Positions 1 to 8,587 of a stretch of DNA of 64,000 nucleotides are shown piece after piece (the first letter of the stretch is position 1; the number at the start of each line of letters is the position of its first letter). The stretch lies in assembly GCA_014238965.1 (NCBI GenBank), contig JABAAC010000091.1, forward strand, positions 1 to 64,000, given 5' to 3'. The stretch is from Phycisphaerales bacterium. Lineage in GTDB: Bacteria; Planctomycetota; Phycisphaerae; Phycisphaerales; SM1A02. The translations under genes and the position numbers were made by a program. A model generated the notes under the pieces. The model searched no databases, had not been told where the DNA came from, and worked only from the letters and a program-made list of their open reading frames with translations.

Positions 1-592
1 CGCCCGCAGCATCTGGATTGCTCTCGAAGAGGCGTTCAGTGAATTCCCAATCCGAATCAATGGCAATGGTTGCAACACGGCATGGCGCATCTTGCCCGCC
101 ACCACGCGATGGAATCGGCGGTTCCCAGCCCGGCGGCAAGCGAAGGTCACACGGTGGTGCCTCGAATGTCGAAGCGGGAAGTTCATCGGCTTGAGCGCTG
201 GTCACTACGCCACGGCTTGCGCCCCAAGGGCCACTGCTAATGATGTGCGTGTTTGCATCGGTCTTGACGAAGCCCAAAACACCCCAGTCGCACACGCTGA
301 TAAAGCACCGTTGGCTCGAACCAGTGCCCCGCCACATTGTCAGACCACCCAGATCAGTTGGGCGACTGCCCGTGGCCGTCATGACCAAAGGCACCACGCC
401 ATCAGCGAGCACATGCACTGGCTCAAAGCGAATGCTCGCAATGGCACCATCGAGTTCCACGTCGAGCATAAGGCTCGTCGGCGCACCCTTGAACCCCTGC
501 TTGAGACTTGCTCCAAGGGCCTCCAGCGAAACAGCTTCAGTTGGACCAGAGGCTACGCTTGTAGCGGCAATCATCACCAGTGCATTCAACAT
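1..592 (-). CDS. Exported M12-like (reprolysin-type) metallopeptidase, N-terminal part, cut by window edge
   Basis: This reading frame is open to the left edge and is absent from the ORF track because its stop lies outside the window. About 197 codons are visible. The start ATG at 592 has a good AGGAG ribosome site six bases ahead, and the protein begins with a short hydrophobic stretch (MLNALVMIAATSVASG) that can serve as a signal peptide. The middle looks like a propeptide region. The last visible segment, CRVATIAIDSDWEFTERLF, resembles the start of the catalytic domain of planctomycete reprolysin-like zinc peptidases. The HExxH motif that would prove it lies beyond the edge, so the family is inferred. 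It sits 123 bp behind the MMPL exporter gene on the same strand. Confidence 0.6.
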   Translation of the reverse strand, partial: MLNALVMIAATSVASGPTEAVSLEALGASLKQGFKGAPTSLMLDVELDGAIASIRFEPVHVLADGVVPLVMTATGSRPTDLGGLTMWRGTGSSQRCFISVCDWGVLGFVKTDANTHIISSGPWGASRGVVTSAQADELPASTFEAPPCDLRLPPGWEPPIPSRGGGQDAPCRVATIAIDSDWEFTERLFESNPDAAG

Positions 593-715
593 CAAACTCT
601 CCTGCCGCGGCCCAATCCGCGTACTGGCCTAGTCGTCCTAGCCCTTGACACCCCCAAGGACCCCTCACCTTACCACCTGATCGAGGCGAGTCGAGTGCCG
701 ATTTCCACAGCAAGG

Positions 716-3229
716 TCAGTGTTTTGTGGTGGACTTCAAGACAGATGCTGATCGGGGACGCAGAGCGGCGGGGACCACAAAAAGTGACGATAGAAGGCAT
801 GCCAAGCACCCAATGAGCATGAGCGCCCCCAAACTCGCCTGCCCTCGGTGCGATGCCAGCATCAAACTCCCAAACCCAACCATCGTGGTCAGGGATGTCA
901 GCAGCACCGCTCGCCGCGTTGCGCCGTCGGTCTCAATTTTGCGACGACGGTGCGCCACATGAATAGCCCCATCGACTCCTAGCCCAATCAACACCGGCAC
1001 GGCAAAGAAATTCGCCAAATTCAAATGCAGCCCAACAAGCGTCGCAACGCCAAGCATCCAGCCTCCGGCAACGACCAATGCAGCCATGCACACCAATGGT
1101 TCTCGAAGCCGCCGTGACTCGACCAACAGAATGACTAAGACCGCGATTGCAGCAACTCCAGTCATCTGTAAGAAGCCCCGCTTCATGTCGCGGATTGATT
1201 CCAAATGCGTAACGGGCACACCCGTTACGTTGGCATCGACACGTCGAAGCGCATCGACGAAGGCCGCCATTGCAGATTCATCCCAAACATCGTCACGTGG
1301 ATGCGCCATAACCAACAGCGTGCCATCGGGAGCCATCGATGCGCCACGCATTGCCAATGGCAGCACGTCGCGTAGCGATGAAGCCGCGCCGGCTCGAACG
1401 CCATCGAAGAACACGGCTGTGCGGTGTGCTGCTGTGCTGAGCTCCTCTTGTGACATGGCTGCCAATCGATCGGCGAGCACTGACAACACTTCCACTTGAT
1501 CTGGCATGATCGCCTTTGCCTGCATTGCCAAGCCGCGGAGTCTCGACACCGCAAGGTCACGTGCATTGCCCGACTCAGAATCCCGTGTCTCTTCACTGGC
1601 GTCAACGCCCGCTCCGCATGATGCCAATTGAGCCCGCGCTCGCCTTCGCACCGGATCAGGCGCGGACACTACGCTGAGAATGCCGTCAACCAAGCCAATT
1701 TCGGGTTCGTTGGCCGCGCGGCGCACGAGCTCCGCAGCATGATCAAGATCACGCGCTTGCATCGCGCCGAACCACGTTGGCCCTGCAGCATCTGCTGCGA
1801 TGCGCCGCTCCCAAATGCCTGCTTGCAGGCCCGGCGCCTGCAGCGCCATGAGATTCGTCTCAAACTGAAGGTTGCGAGCAATACCCCAGCCGCCGATGCC
1901 CGCAGCGAATGCGACCCAAAGGACCAACCGGCGATACCGAGGTGCTCGAGGCGGCGGCGGCACACGAGTGGGGCGAGAGATATAGCGATCAAAGACCACC
2001 AAGAGTGCCGGCAGCACCGTACTCATTGCCACCAGGCTCAGCACTATGCCCATTGACGCAATGATGCCCAGTTCCTGCAACCCTCGAAAGTTCGTTGTCA
2101 GCGCGGCAAGGAATACGGCCACCGATGTCACCGCTGCAACCATGTTGGACCGAATGGTGGTCTTCAACAATGTGTAGATGGTCTTTTCGCGTGAGTTGGT
2201 ACCACGCAGCGCTGCATGGCGAGACACAACATGTACACCAAAGTCGAGCCCGACACCAATCATCACCAGCAAGAAGACGATGCTTAACAACGTCAATCGG
2301 CCAATCGCCAAGGCCACGAAGCCCCATGTCCATCCAACTGCGAGCGCAAATGCAACAATCGTGAGCAACGGCCGCTTCACTTCCCGAAGAATGAGCATGA
2401 CAAGCCCAGACACAAGCACCATGGCCACAATTGCGGCCAATCGCATGTCCTCTTGCGTCACTCGCATTTCATCAGCTTGAATGACGGGCTTTCCCGTCAA
2501 CCCAATGTCCACGCGGGGGAATAGATTGCGAGCCTTCGACAAGATCGCTCGAATGCGCACCAATGGCGCCTCGATGACAGCCAATGTGGAGTAGTCCTTC
2601 TCAGGCAAAATGCCAATAAACGACAGGCGACCCGAGGGTGATGTTAAATAGCGATCCTCCCCAACCGTGTCTTGGCACGGACCACCTTCGCCTACTAGGA
2701 CCGTGATCGCCGTGACCGCCGCGCCGATACGTTCCTGAGGGTCTACGACGTTGTCGCTGAAGGCGGCGCCTGTGGCTTGAAGATCGCCAGATGCAGCCAG
2801 TAGCAGTGCATCGGGGCCGTCCTTGGCTTTGGCAAGCAATGCGCACGCACCTGCGATAGCCTCAACTTCATTCGGCGGTGCTGCCCAAGACACCAGCTTC
2901 GCCTGTTCTGCAGCTGTGATTCGAGCTGCAACTTGTGGAAGATGTAGCGCCTGCAACCGTGGCTCGAGCCAATCAACCACCGGCGCCCCAGCCCCGTGAT
3001 TATCACCGGCGTCGACAACCACCCATATACGTTCAAGATCACCAAATCGAGCCTTGAACGATTCATAGTCCCGCATGAATGGGCGATCGGCGAAAATAAG
3101 GCTGTCGGTGTCAGCGTCGAATCGCACACCGAGCACACCGGCAACGGCACCAGCTATCGCCAGCACAGTGCCGATCAACAAGATGACGCCAGGCCGCGCA
3201 AGCACAAGGTCGGCAAGCCACCGTGTCAT
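716..3229 (-). CDS. MMPL/RND-family inner-membrane exporter
   Basis: An 837-residue integral membrane protein with the duplicated RND/MMPL plan. One membrane helix lies near residues 10-30, followed by a large periplasmic loop to about 250, a cluster of helices (about 265-420), another helix and second large periplasmic loop, and a final helix cluster (about 690-825). The charged segment DADTDSLIFADRPFMRDYESF after the first helix is typical of HpnN-like and other MMPL proteins that move lipids or hydrophobic molecules to the outer membrane using the proton gradient. Substrate cannot be read from the sequence, and no hopanoid genes are nearby to support an HpnN assignment. The downstream exported peptidase gene could be cotranscribed. 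Confidence 0.85.
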   Translation of the reverse strand: MTRWLADLVLARPGVILLIGTVLAIAGAVAGVLGVRFDADTDSLIFADRPFMRDYESFKARFGDLERIWVVVDAGDNHGAGAPVVDWLEPRLQALHLPQVAARITAAEQAKLVSWAAPPNEVEAIAGACALLAKAKDGPDALLLAASGDLQATGAAFSDNVVDPQERIGAAVTAITVLVGEGGPCQDTVGEDRYLTSPSGRLSFIGILPEKDYSTLAVIEAPLVRIRAILSKARNLFPRVDIGLTGKPVIQADEMRVTQEDMRLAAIVAMVLVSGLVMLILREVKRPLLTIVAFALAVGWTWGFVALAIGRLTLLSIVFLLVMIGVGLDFGVHVVSRHAALRGTNSREKTIYTLLKTTIRSNMVAAVTSVAVFLAALTTNFRGLQELGIIASMGIVLSLVAMSTVLPALLVVFDRYISRPTRVPPPPRAPRYRRLVLWVAFAAGIGGWGIARNLQFETNLMALQAPGLQAGIWERRIAADAAGPTWFGAMQARDLDHAAELVRRAANEPEIGLVDGILSVVSAPDPVRRRARAQLASCGAGVDASEETRDSESGNARDLAVSRLRGLAMQAKAIMPDQVEVLSVLADRLAAMSQEELSTAAHRTAVFFDGVRAGAASSLRDVLPLAMRGASMAPDGTLLVMAHPRDDVWDESAMAAFVDALRRVDANVTGVPVTHLESIRDMKRGFLQMTGVAAIAVLVILLVESRRLREPLVCMAALVVAGGWMLGVATLVGLHLNLANFFAVPVLIGLGVDGAIHVAHRRRKIETDGATRRAVLLTSLTTMVGFGSLMLASHRGQASLGALMLIGCLACLLSSLFVVPAALRPRSASVLKSTTKH

Positions 3230-3312
3230 GGCAATTGCGTGCCTCTCGCGTTGCGGTGTATGTGAGCATTCACCATGGGGGCGGTGATTCTACGTCGATG
3301 CCGATGAAGAAC

Positions 3313-3342
3313 AACGCCGTGGGGGAAGGCCCCCACGGCGTT
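3313..3342. terminator. Perfect 13-bp hairpin between two minus-strand genes
   Basis: AACGCCGTGGGGG pairs exactly with CCCCCACGGCGTT around an AAGG loop. It lies 28 bp after the stop of the EF-hand protein gene and ahead of the MMPL gene. On the minus strand it is followed by GTTCTTCATC, a weak T-rich tail, so it may terminate the EF-hand transcript with partial read-through. Confidence 0.65.
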
Positions 3343-3369
3343 GGTGGTGTCTATTTGAATAAAGGGACT

Positions 3370-5169
3370 TCAGACCGGCTCGTTGCCGCCACCTTGTGGA
3401 CGATCGCCACCACGGCGACCTCGGTCGCTGTTTCCGTCGCGATTGCCACCACGATTGTCTCGGAAGGCCTCACGAATGGCTTCCCGCTCTTCATCTGAGA
3501 TCTCGCCATCACCGTTCGCATCGAACCGTTTCATGAACTGCTCACGCATCGCTTCGCGATCTTCACCGCCACCGCCCCATTGCCGGGTGCGATTTCCACG
3601 ATCCCCACCACGCATGCCTGGTAGTGCCTTGGCACGTTCCTCGCCAAGCAAGTCAGTCAACGCTTCGATGTATTCTTGATCCACTTCGGAACGACGCTCG
3701 GTCGCTTCGTCGAGGGGTGTGTCTTCACGGTCACGCCCTGACCAATCGCCGTCCATGCCGCGAATGAATCGTAATTCACGTGGCTCCTCGTACTGCCGTA
3801 CTGCAGCGAGCACACGCTCATTTTCATCCGCCATAGCAGCGGTGCAATCACCTTGCAGTTCAACAATGGCCGTGCGAAGTGACTCCTCAAGGTCTTCCAA
3901 CTGCAAGGCTGCTTCAATTGCCCGCACTGACCTGGCAGGTCGCAACCAGCGGCCATAGCCATCTTGCACAGCGCCTTGCCTAAAGGCAGAACCTGCTTCA
4001 TCAGGCATCGCAGAGGCGATGGACTCGACTGCGGTATCATTGACATTGCGAACAGCCTGCTGCAACTTCAGTCGATCAAGCACAAGGCGTTCAAGCGCCA
4101 CGCTGTCTCGATCCGTCATCAACTCCATAGCCCTAACGCGAGTTGTGGCATCAAAGGCATCGCGTCGAAGCAATGCATCGTCGAGATCGATTGTCCACAC
4201 GTTGACGATGGTGGTCACTGCATCACGGACCTCGTCATTTGAATCTGAGATCGCACTGAGCGTCAATGACTCAACATTGAACGACTCACCTGAAATTCTG
4301 CCCTCTGGCAACAGCCGCTCGCGTCGGATTCGACGAATAACTTTGTCCCAAAGTGCAACTTGCTCTTGGGCAAGAATGGTCAGAATGGCCTCTTCTGTTT
4401 CAGCGTTCATGCTGCGACGGAGCGAGTCGAACTGTTGATACAACGCACGCTGCTGAGCGAACGAGGTCTGCGTTTCGGGCTGCTCCATGCGCTCTTCCAT
4501 TTCCTTTCGGAACGAATCATGCATTTCCTGCATGCGGCCACGAAAGGTCTCTCGCATCTGTTGACGGGCCTCGTCGGTCATCGCCTCGGCGCCTTCGCCG
4601 CGCATTGATTCCCTAGCCTCACGCATTTCCGATCGAATCGTCTCCATGCGGCCACGCATCTCTTCCATTCGCTCCTGCGTTTCGGGGTTGCTTCGGAGTG
4701 TTTCATTCAACGCGCCCACCGCATCACGAGTCTCTTCGGCCGCCAGTTGGAAAGCTGCGTCGTAGTCGGCAAGAACGACCGTGACAATCTCGCCCTGTCC
4801 GTCGTCAAGATCCAGCATGTCAACCATGATGGGCAAGTCGCGCGTCATAAACAACGGACGGAACATCGAACGAGCGATCATGCCCATGGGATTGCCCGGG
4901 CCGCCTGAGCCACGTCCAAAGCCACCACCGCCGCGTCGTTCGCCGCCTCTATCTTCACGGGCATCGCCACGCTGACCACGCTGGCCACGAGCGTTATCGC
5001 CACGCTGAGGACGATCGCCACGCTGGCCACGATTCTGATCTGTTGTTCGCTCGCCCGGATCGCGATCAGGGGCATTCTGCCCAAGCGTCACGTCTGCTGT
5101 GAGCAAGATGGTCGACAACGCCGTGGCGGTAATCCATGCGAGAGGGGTAAATCTACGTGTTTGCTTCAT
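3370..5169 (-). CDS. Exported Arg/Gly-rich, coiled-coil protein with C-terminal EF-hand
   Basis: A 599-residue protein with a signal peptide (about residues 1-30, ending near VTLGQ). It is followed by a low-complexity RGQRGD-type stretch (about 35-90), a long charged helical region rich in Glu, Arg and Met (about 120-260) and a second helical region. Near the C-terminus is a canonical EF-hand loop, FDANGDGEISDEE, then another Gly/Arg/Asp-rich tail. The loop residues fit calcium binding. The charged helices recall Spy/LTxxQ-type periplasmic proteins, but no catalytic motif is seen. It is divergent from a sigma / anti-sigma / EF-hand sensor operon, which suggests it could be a target or partner of that system. 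RBS AGGAG lies ten bases before the ATG. Function unknown. Confidence 0.75.
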   Translation of the reverse strand: MKQTRRFTPLAWITATALSTILLTADVTLGQNAPDRDPGERTTDQNRGQRGDRPQRGDNARGQRGQRGDAREDRGGERRGGGGFGRGSGGPGNPMGMIARSMFRPLFMTRDLPIMVDMLDLDDGQGEIVTVVLADYDAAFQLAAEETRDAVGALNETLRSNPETQERMEEMRGRMETIRSEMREARESMRGEGAEAMTDEARQQMRETFRGRMQEMHDSFRKEMEERMEQPETQTSFAQQRALYQQFDSLRRSMNAETEEAILTILAQEQVALWDKVIRRIRRERLLPEGRISGESFNVESLTLSAISDSNDEVRDAVTTIVNVWTIDLDDALLRRDAFDATTRVRAMELMTDRDSVALERLVLDRLKLQQAVRNVNDTAVESIASAMPDEAGSAFRQGAVQDGYGRWLRPARSVRAIEAALQLEDLEESLRTAIVELQGDCTAAMADENERVLAAVRQYEEPRELRFIRGMDGDWSGRDREDTPLDEATERRSEVDQEYIEALTDLLGEERAKALPGMRGGDRGNRTRQWGGGGEDREAMREQFMKRFDANGDGEISDEEREAIREAFRDNRGGNRDGNSDRGRRGGDRPQGGGNEPV

Positions 5170-5435
5170 CTGAACCAGACTCCTGCACCGCTATGGCGCC
5201 ATCTCCAAGGGGCCCCGATCCCTGCATTTCCTGAGCGAGGGGACCATCAATTGAAAACCTCAGGCGAGGCCATACTTGTGCTACGCCCCTTCGGGTGCCG
5301 ACATCCCCATAATCCCGGCGTCCCGAAAGGCTATCTTCAAAGATCAACACTGTAGTGGCTCAATGGGTTCCACTTCCAGTCTTCACACCCCCAACCCCTT
5401 CCATGCCTATCCCATAGCCGATTGACACCTCACGC
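5170..5435. promoter_or_regulatory. Divergent control region between EF-hand gene and sigma operon
   Basis: This 266-bp gap separates two genes pointing away from each other and must hold both promoters and 5' leaders. I could not identify a convincing -35/-10 pair or an autoregulatory sigma site by eye. No ORF or stable RNA is evident. Confidence 0.4.
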
Positions 5436-6038
5436 TTGAGTACGCCCCACCGCCAACTTGTTGATATCGCTGCCTGCCTCAGTGGCCAGGAACAGGCTTG
5501 GGCTGCCTTTGTGAATGGGACTGTTGGGCTTGTTGTGGCCGCGGTTCGCCGCACAATGGGCAGCCCCCCGCCGCGGGGCATTGACGTAGATGACCTCGTT
5601 CAACAGGTCTATCTACGTCTGTTGCAACACGATATGCGGCTCCTTCGAAACTACGACCCCAGTCGGAGCGGCATTTCTACCTGGATTACGCTGATCACAC
5701 GTTCGACCACAATCGACGCCTTGCGACGACGACGTCTGCCTGTGGTGTCGCTAGACGCTGCATTGTCGATTCCGGTGCAGGATCAACCCCCAGAATTGCG
5801 TGAATCCGCGGTTGCTGCGCTGCCAACGGATCTCCTGACGGACCGGCAAATCGTGGTTCTTAGGCTGCTCTATGACGACGATCTAGACGTGTCACAAGTG
5901 GCCACTGTGCTCGGTGTTGAAGCGCAGACCATTCGAAGCACCCGACACAAGGCCATGATGCGATTGCGTGAGCATTTCTCGGACTGTCAACTAGACGACT
6001 CGCATGTACCAGACACCGAAAAAGGAGGGATGTCATGA
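5436..6038 (+). CDS. ECF-type RNA polymerase sigma factor
   Basis: A 200-residue sigma-70 family protein with region 2 (about 20-100; GIDVDDLVQQVYLRLLQ, then STWITLITRSTTIDALRRRR) and region 4 (about 125-190; DRQIVVLRLLYDDDLDVSQ with helix-turn-helix TVLGVEAQTIRSTRHKAMMR). There is no region 3, as in ECF sigma factors. The only usable start is TTG at 5436: an in-frame stop lies seven codons upstream, and the first internal ATG would cut region 2. No clear Shine-Dalgarno sequence precedes it. The next genes encode a membrane anti-sigma-like protein and a periplasmic sensor, the usual order for signal-responsive ECF operons such as cnr-type systems. Confidence 0.88.
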   Translation: MSTPHRQLVDIAACLSGQEQAWAAFVNGTVGLVVAAVRRTMGSPPPRGIDVDDLVQQVYLRLLQHDMRLLRNYDPSRSGISTWITLITRSTTIDALRRRRLPVVSLDAALSIPVQDQPPELRESAVAALPTDLLTDRQIVVLRLLYDDDLDVSQVATVLGVEAQTIRSTRHKAMMRLREHFSDCQLDDSHVPDTEKGGMS

Positions 6039-6071
6039 CCGCCCCCTCCGTACCACACATTGGAGCAGGAT

Positions 6072-6533
6072 ATGCGCGCTGAAACCCCCCATCATCATGA
6101 ATCCCGCATTGCGGATCTACCAATTGGTAGCAGCTTGGCTGATGCAGCCGCGATTGCGGCATGGATTGATGACCCAACTGCCCAATGCCCGCCTCACATA
6201 GAGGCGGCCATGGCCCACGATCCCGCCCTGCGTAGTTTGATTCGAGACCTGCGGCTGGAGCAATTTCAACCCGAGCCTGCCTCTGCCGCACTGCATGAGC
6301 ATCTCATTGCCTTGCCGATGGGCCCAAGCGTGCTCGCACGCATTGGTGGCTGGTCCATTGCCGCCGCTGCGGCAGTGGCATTGGCCGTACTGGGCTTGCA
6401 ATTGGGCGCGGAAAACGCTTCTGAAAGCCAATGGAATCCATCATCTGATCTGGCCGCCATGGGGCTAACTGTCCCAGCAGACAACGATGTCCTCATTGCC
6501 ATGCTGCTCCCTGACCAGGAGAACCCCTCATGA
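6072..6533 (+). CDS. Single-pass membrane anti-sigma-like protein
   Basis: A 153-residue protein with an acidic, helical cytoplasmic part of about 95 residues, one hydrophobic helix (about 97-117, SIAAAAAVALAVLGLQLG) and a short periplasmic tail. It lacks the HxxxCxxC zinc motif of ZAS anti-sigma factors. Its assignment therefore rests on position (between an ECF sigma gene and a periplasmic sensor gene), size and topology. The ORF track begins at a TTG four codons upstream, but the ATG at 6072 has GGAG at the right spacing and is preferred. Its stop overlaps the next start by four bases (ATGA), so the two are probably translationally coupled. Expected job: hold the sigma factor at the membrane until the sensor is triggered. 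Confidence 0.65.
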   Translation: MRAETPHHHESRIADLPIGSSLADAAAIAAWIDDPTAQCPPHIEAAMAHDPALRSLIRDLRLEQFQPEPASAALHEHLIALPMGPSVLARIGGWSIAAAAAVALAVLGLQLGAENASESQWNPSSDLAAMGLTVPADNDVLIAMLLPDQENPS

Positions 6534-7321
6534 GCCGCATGGTGCTGACCATCCTGCTGCTGTTGTCGCTGGTCTTCAACGCCTTCTTCTTGCTGGGCCG
6601 ATTCAGTGCGGATCCCGTGGCCGTTGCAGACCCTAGCGAACGACTTGCCCAGTCGTTGAAATTGACCGATCGCCAGCGTATTCGATTCGACGAACTTCGA
6701 TCTACTCTCCAAGCTGACACAGCAGCCCCGCGAGCGAGAATCGCTGAACTCCAAGGCAACCTTGCTTCGGTGCTCGAAGAGGAGTCGCCTGATCTAGAAG
6801 ACGTACGCTCACTTGTTGAACAGATTTCGTTTGAACAAGCCCAAGCCCGATCGATGGCCGCCGATCACCTTGGAAGTTTCCTTGACCTTCTCGATCCAGA
6901 TCAGCGACGGCGACTTGGCCGCCGTATGGGCGCGATGTCTCATCGCAGCCGCCCCCCAACTGACCTGTCTGCCTTTGACGTCAATAATGACGGCCGACTA
7001 GACGAAACCGAACGAGCAGAGGCCACGAGGCTCATCCACGAACGGCACGAGGCTATGCGAAAGAAGCGCAAGGACCTTGCTTCGCAATTCGATGCTGACG
7101 GCGATGGCTCCTTGAATCCGGATGAGCGACAAGCATTTCGCGAACACCTGCTTGAACAAGGACTTGCCCCACAACACCCCCGCGGACACCGAGTTGGCGA
7201 GCATGACGGACCACCCGAGGGCAGACGCGGAGAAGGCCGACGTGGCGAAGGACGACGCGGCCCCCATAATGGCCACCCACCGGGCCACAATCCCCCCGAC
7301 GAGCCACCGCCACCTGCCTAA
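6530..7321 (+). CDS. Membrane-anchored periplasmic CnrX/Spy-like sensor with two EF-hands
   Basis: A 263-residue protein with an N-terminal signal anchor (about 5-23), then a four-helix metal-resistance/Spy-type segment (about 35-130; LKLTDRQRIRFDELR is the LTxxQ-like first helix). Two canonical EF-hand loops follow (FDVNNDGRLDETE and FDADGDGSLNPDE), then repeated GRRGE units and a His/Pro-rich end (GPHNGHPPGHN). The fold family includes CnrX, which binds metal and controls the CnrH sigma factor through CnrY. EF-hands suggest calcium, while the His-rich tail could bind transition metal. Which ion is sensed is inference. It is last in the sigma / anti-sigma / sensor operon and overlaps the preceding gene by four bases. 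Confidence 0.7.
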   Translation: MSRMVLTILLLLSLVFNAFFLLGRFSADPVAVADPSERLAQSLKLTDRQRIRFDELRSTLQADTAAPRARIAELQGNLASVLEEESPDLEDVRSLVEQISFEQAQARSMAADHLGSFLDLLDPDQRRRLGRRMGAMSHRSRPPTDLSAFDVNNDGRLDETERAEATRLIHERHEAMRKKRKDLASQFDADGDGSLNPDERQAFREHLLEQGLAPQHPRGHRVGEHDGPPEGRRGEGRRGEGRRGPHNGHPPGHNPPDEPPPPA

Positions 7322-7397
7322 AGGCCCCTAGGCAAAGCTCGAGAACTCAACGGTGTAAACTCACCGCGTCCTGCAATGGACATGGATCCCCACACCC

Positions 7398-7775
7398 ATG
7401 ATTGGTTGGTTTTATCTCGCAATGGCGGTTTGCTTCGAAGTGGCTGCTGCCACGTGCTTGAAGTTCGCCAATGGCATTCCCGGCCTAGACAAGGACGCGC
7501 AGCCACTGCCCTTCGCCCTGATGCTGGTGTTCTACATCACCTGCTTCCTGTTCATGGCCAAATCAATGGAGACGATCCAGTTGGGTGTGCTGTACGCATT
7601 CTGGGCAGGGATGGGCACGATTCTCGTGGCAATCGTGGGGGTGTACCTCTTTCAGGACACGATGCCAGTGATCAAGATTGTGGGCATCGGTCTCATCATC
7701 ACCGGAGTCGCCATGGTGAATCTTGGCGGCACGAAGAATGTAGATCACACGCCGCCTGTTGTTGAGCAAGGTTAA
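7398..7775 (+). CDS. SMR-family small multidrug/guanidinium-type efflux protein
   Basis: A 125-residue protein with four predicted membrane helices, the normal size for the family. The essential membrane glutamate is present at residue 14 (CFEVAAATCLK). The third-helix signature is also present (YAFWAGMGTILVAIVG). SMR proteins work as antiparallel dimers that exchange protons for cationic substrates across the inner membrane. The sequence does not separate EmrE-like from Gdx/SugE-like members with certainty. The gene ends three bases before the convergent M48 peptidase gene, so no terminator fits between them. Confidence 0.85.
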   Translation: MIGWFYLAMAVCFEVAAATCLKFANGIPGLDKDAQPLPFALMLVFYITCFLFMAKSMETIQLGVLYAFWAGMGTILVAIVGVYLFQDTMPVIKIVGIGLIITGVAMVNLGGTKNVDHTPPVVEQG

Positions 7776-7777
7776 CC

Positions 7778-8578
7778 TCAGCGAGCAAGGCCTGATTGTG
7801 CACGAATGGCCCGGGCCTTGGGCAGCAGTGCTTGCAACTGCTCGATGCGACGGTGTGGATCCGGATGCGTGGACAAAAACTCGATTGCCGGCCCACCACC
7901 TTCCTTTGCCATACGTTGCCAAAGCCCAATCGCCTGATCGGGGTCGAAGCCTGCCTCCGCCGCAATAAACAGGCCCAGTTCGTCAGCTTCAGACTCGTGA
8001 AGTCGGCTGTAGGGCAACACAATGCCCAACTGCGATCCAATACCCAATGCAGCAAGTGCAACTTCACGTGTCGTCTCATCGTCATCCCCAATCGCCATAG
8101 CACCAATGACTGTGCCACCAACGATCAAGAGATGTTGCGATAACCGTTCGCCACCGTGCCCCGCGAGCACATGCCCCACTTCGTGGCCGAGAATGATGGC
8201 GAGGCCATCATCACTTTGCGCAACGGGGAGCAGCCCCGTATGCACACCGATGCGACCTCCGGGCAAAGCAAAGGCATTGGCGGAATCGTCGTCAATGAGT
8301 ACGACTTCCCATTCATAATCCTCCAAGCCAGCGCCTGGATAACGACGCTTCCCCGCTTCCACAACACGACGAGCGATACGCCGCACGCGACGGACCTGAT
8401 CACCCTGATCGATTACTTTGCCATTGGCGTGAATATCGGCAAACGCCTCTTGCCCCATCGCATCAACAGTAGATCGTGGAAGCAGGTCGAGCCGATCACG
8501 GTTCGTACCAGGCACCGATGAGCAGCTCATGACCCCTATTCCCAGAACGAACCCAATGCACAATCGTACTGGTCGCAT
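7778..8578 (-). CDS. M48-family zinc metallopeptidase, probable lipoprotein
   Basis: A 266-residue peptidase with the zinc motif HEVGH at about 132-136 and the downstream third-ligand region HESEADELG near 195, as in the BepA/LoiP and Oma1-like branch of M48. The N-terminus has a hydrophobic stretch ending VMSC, a plausible lipobox with Cys at residue 19, so it is probably attached to a membrane on the periplasmic side and acts in envelope protein quality control. It starts nine bases after the stop of the FAD/Fe-S oxidoreductase gene and is probably cotranscribed with it. Confidence 0.88.
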   Translation of the reverse strand: MRPVRLCIGFVLGIGVMSCSSVPGTNRDRLDLLPRSTVDAMGQEAFADIHANGKVIDQGDQVRRVRRIARRVVEAGKRRYPGAGLEDYEWEVVLIDDDSANAFALPGGRIGVHTGLLPVAQSDDGLAIILGHEVGHVLAGHGGERLSQHLLIVGGTVIGAMAIGDDDETTREVALAALGIGSQLGIVLPYSRLHESEADELGLFIAAEAGFDPDQAIGLWQRMAKEGGGPAIEFLSTHPDPHRRIEQLQALLPKARAIRAQSGLAR

Positions 8579-8587
8579 TGCTCAAGC

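Noticed and set aside
92-751. 219-codon plus-strand ORF at the left edge
   Set aside because: It is antisense to the open minus-strand frame 1-592, which has a good ribosome site, a signal peptide and a family resemblance; the plus translation is Arg/His/Cys-rich and unrecognisable.
5422-5427. TTGACA, a -35-like hexamer, just before the sigma gene
   Set aside because: A matching -10 would fall inside the coding frame, so it is probably coincidental.
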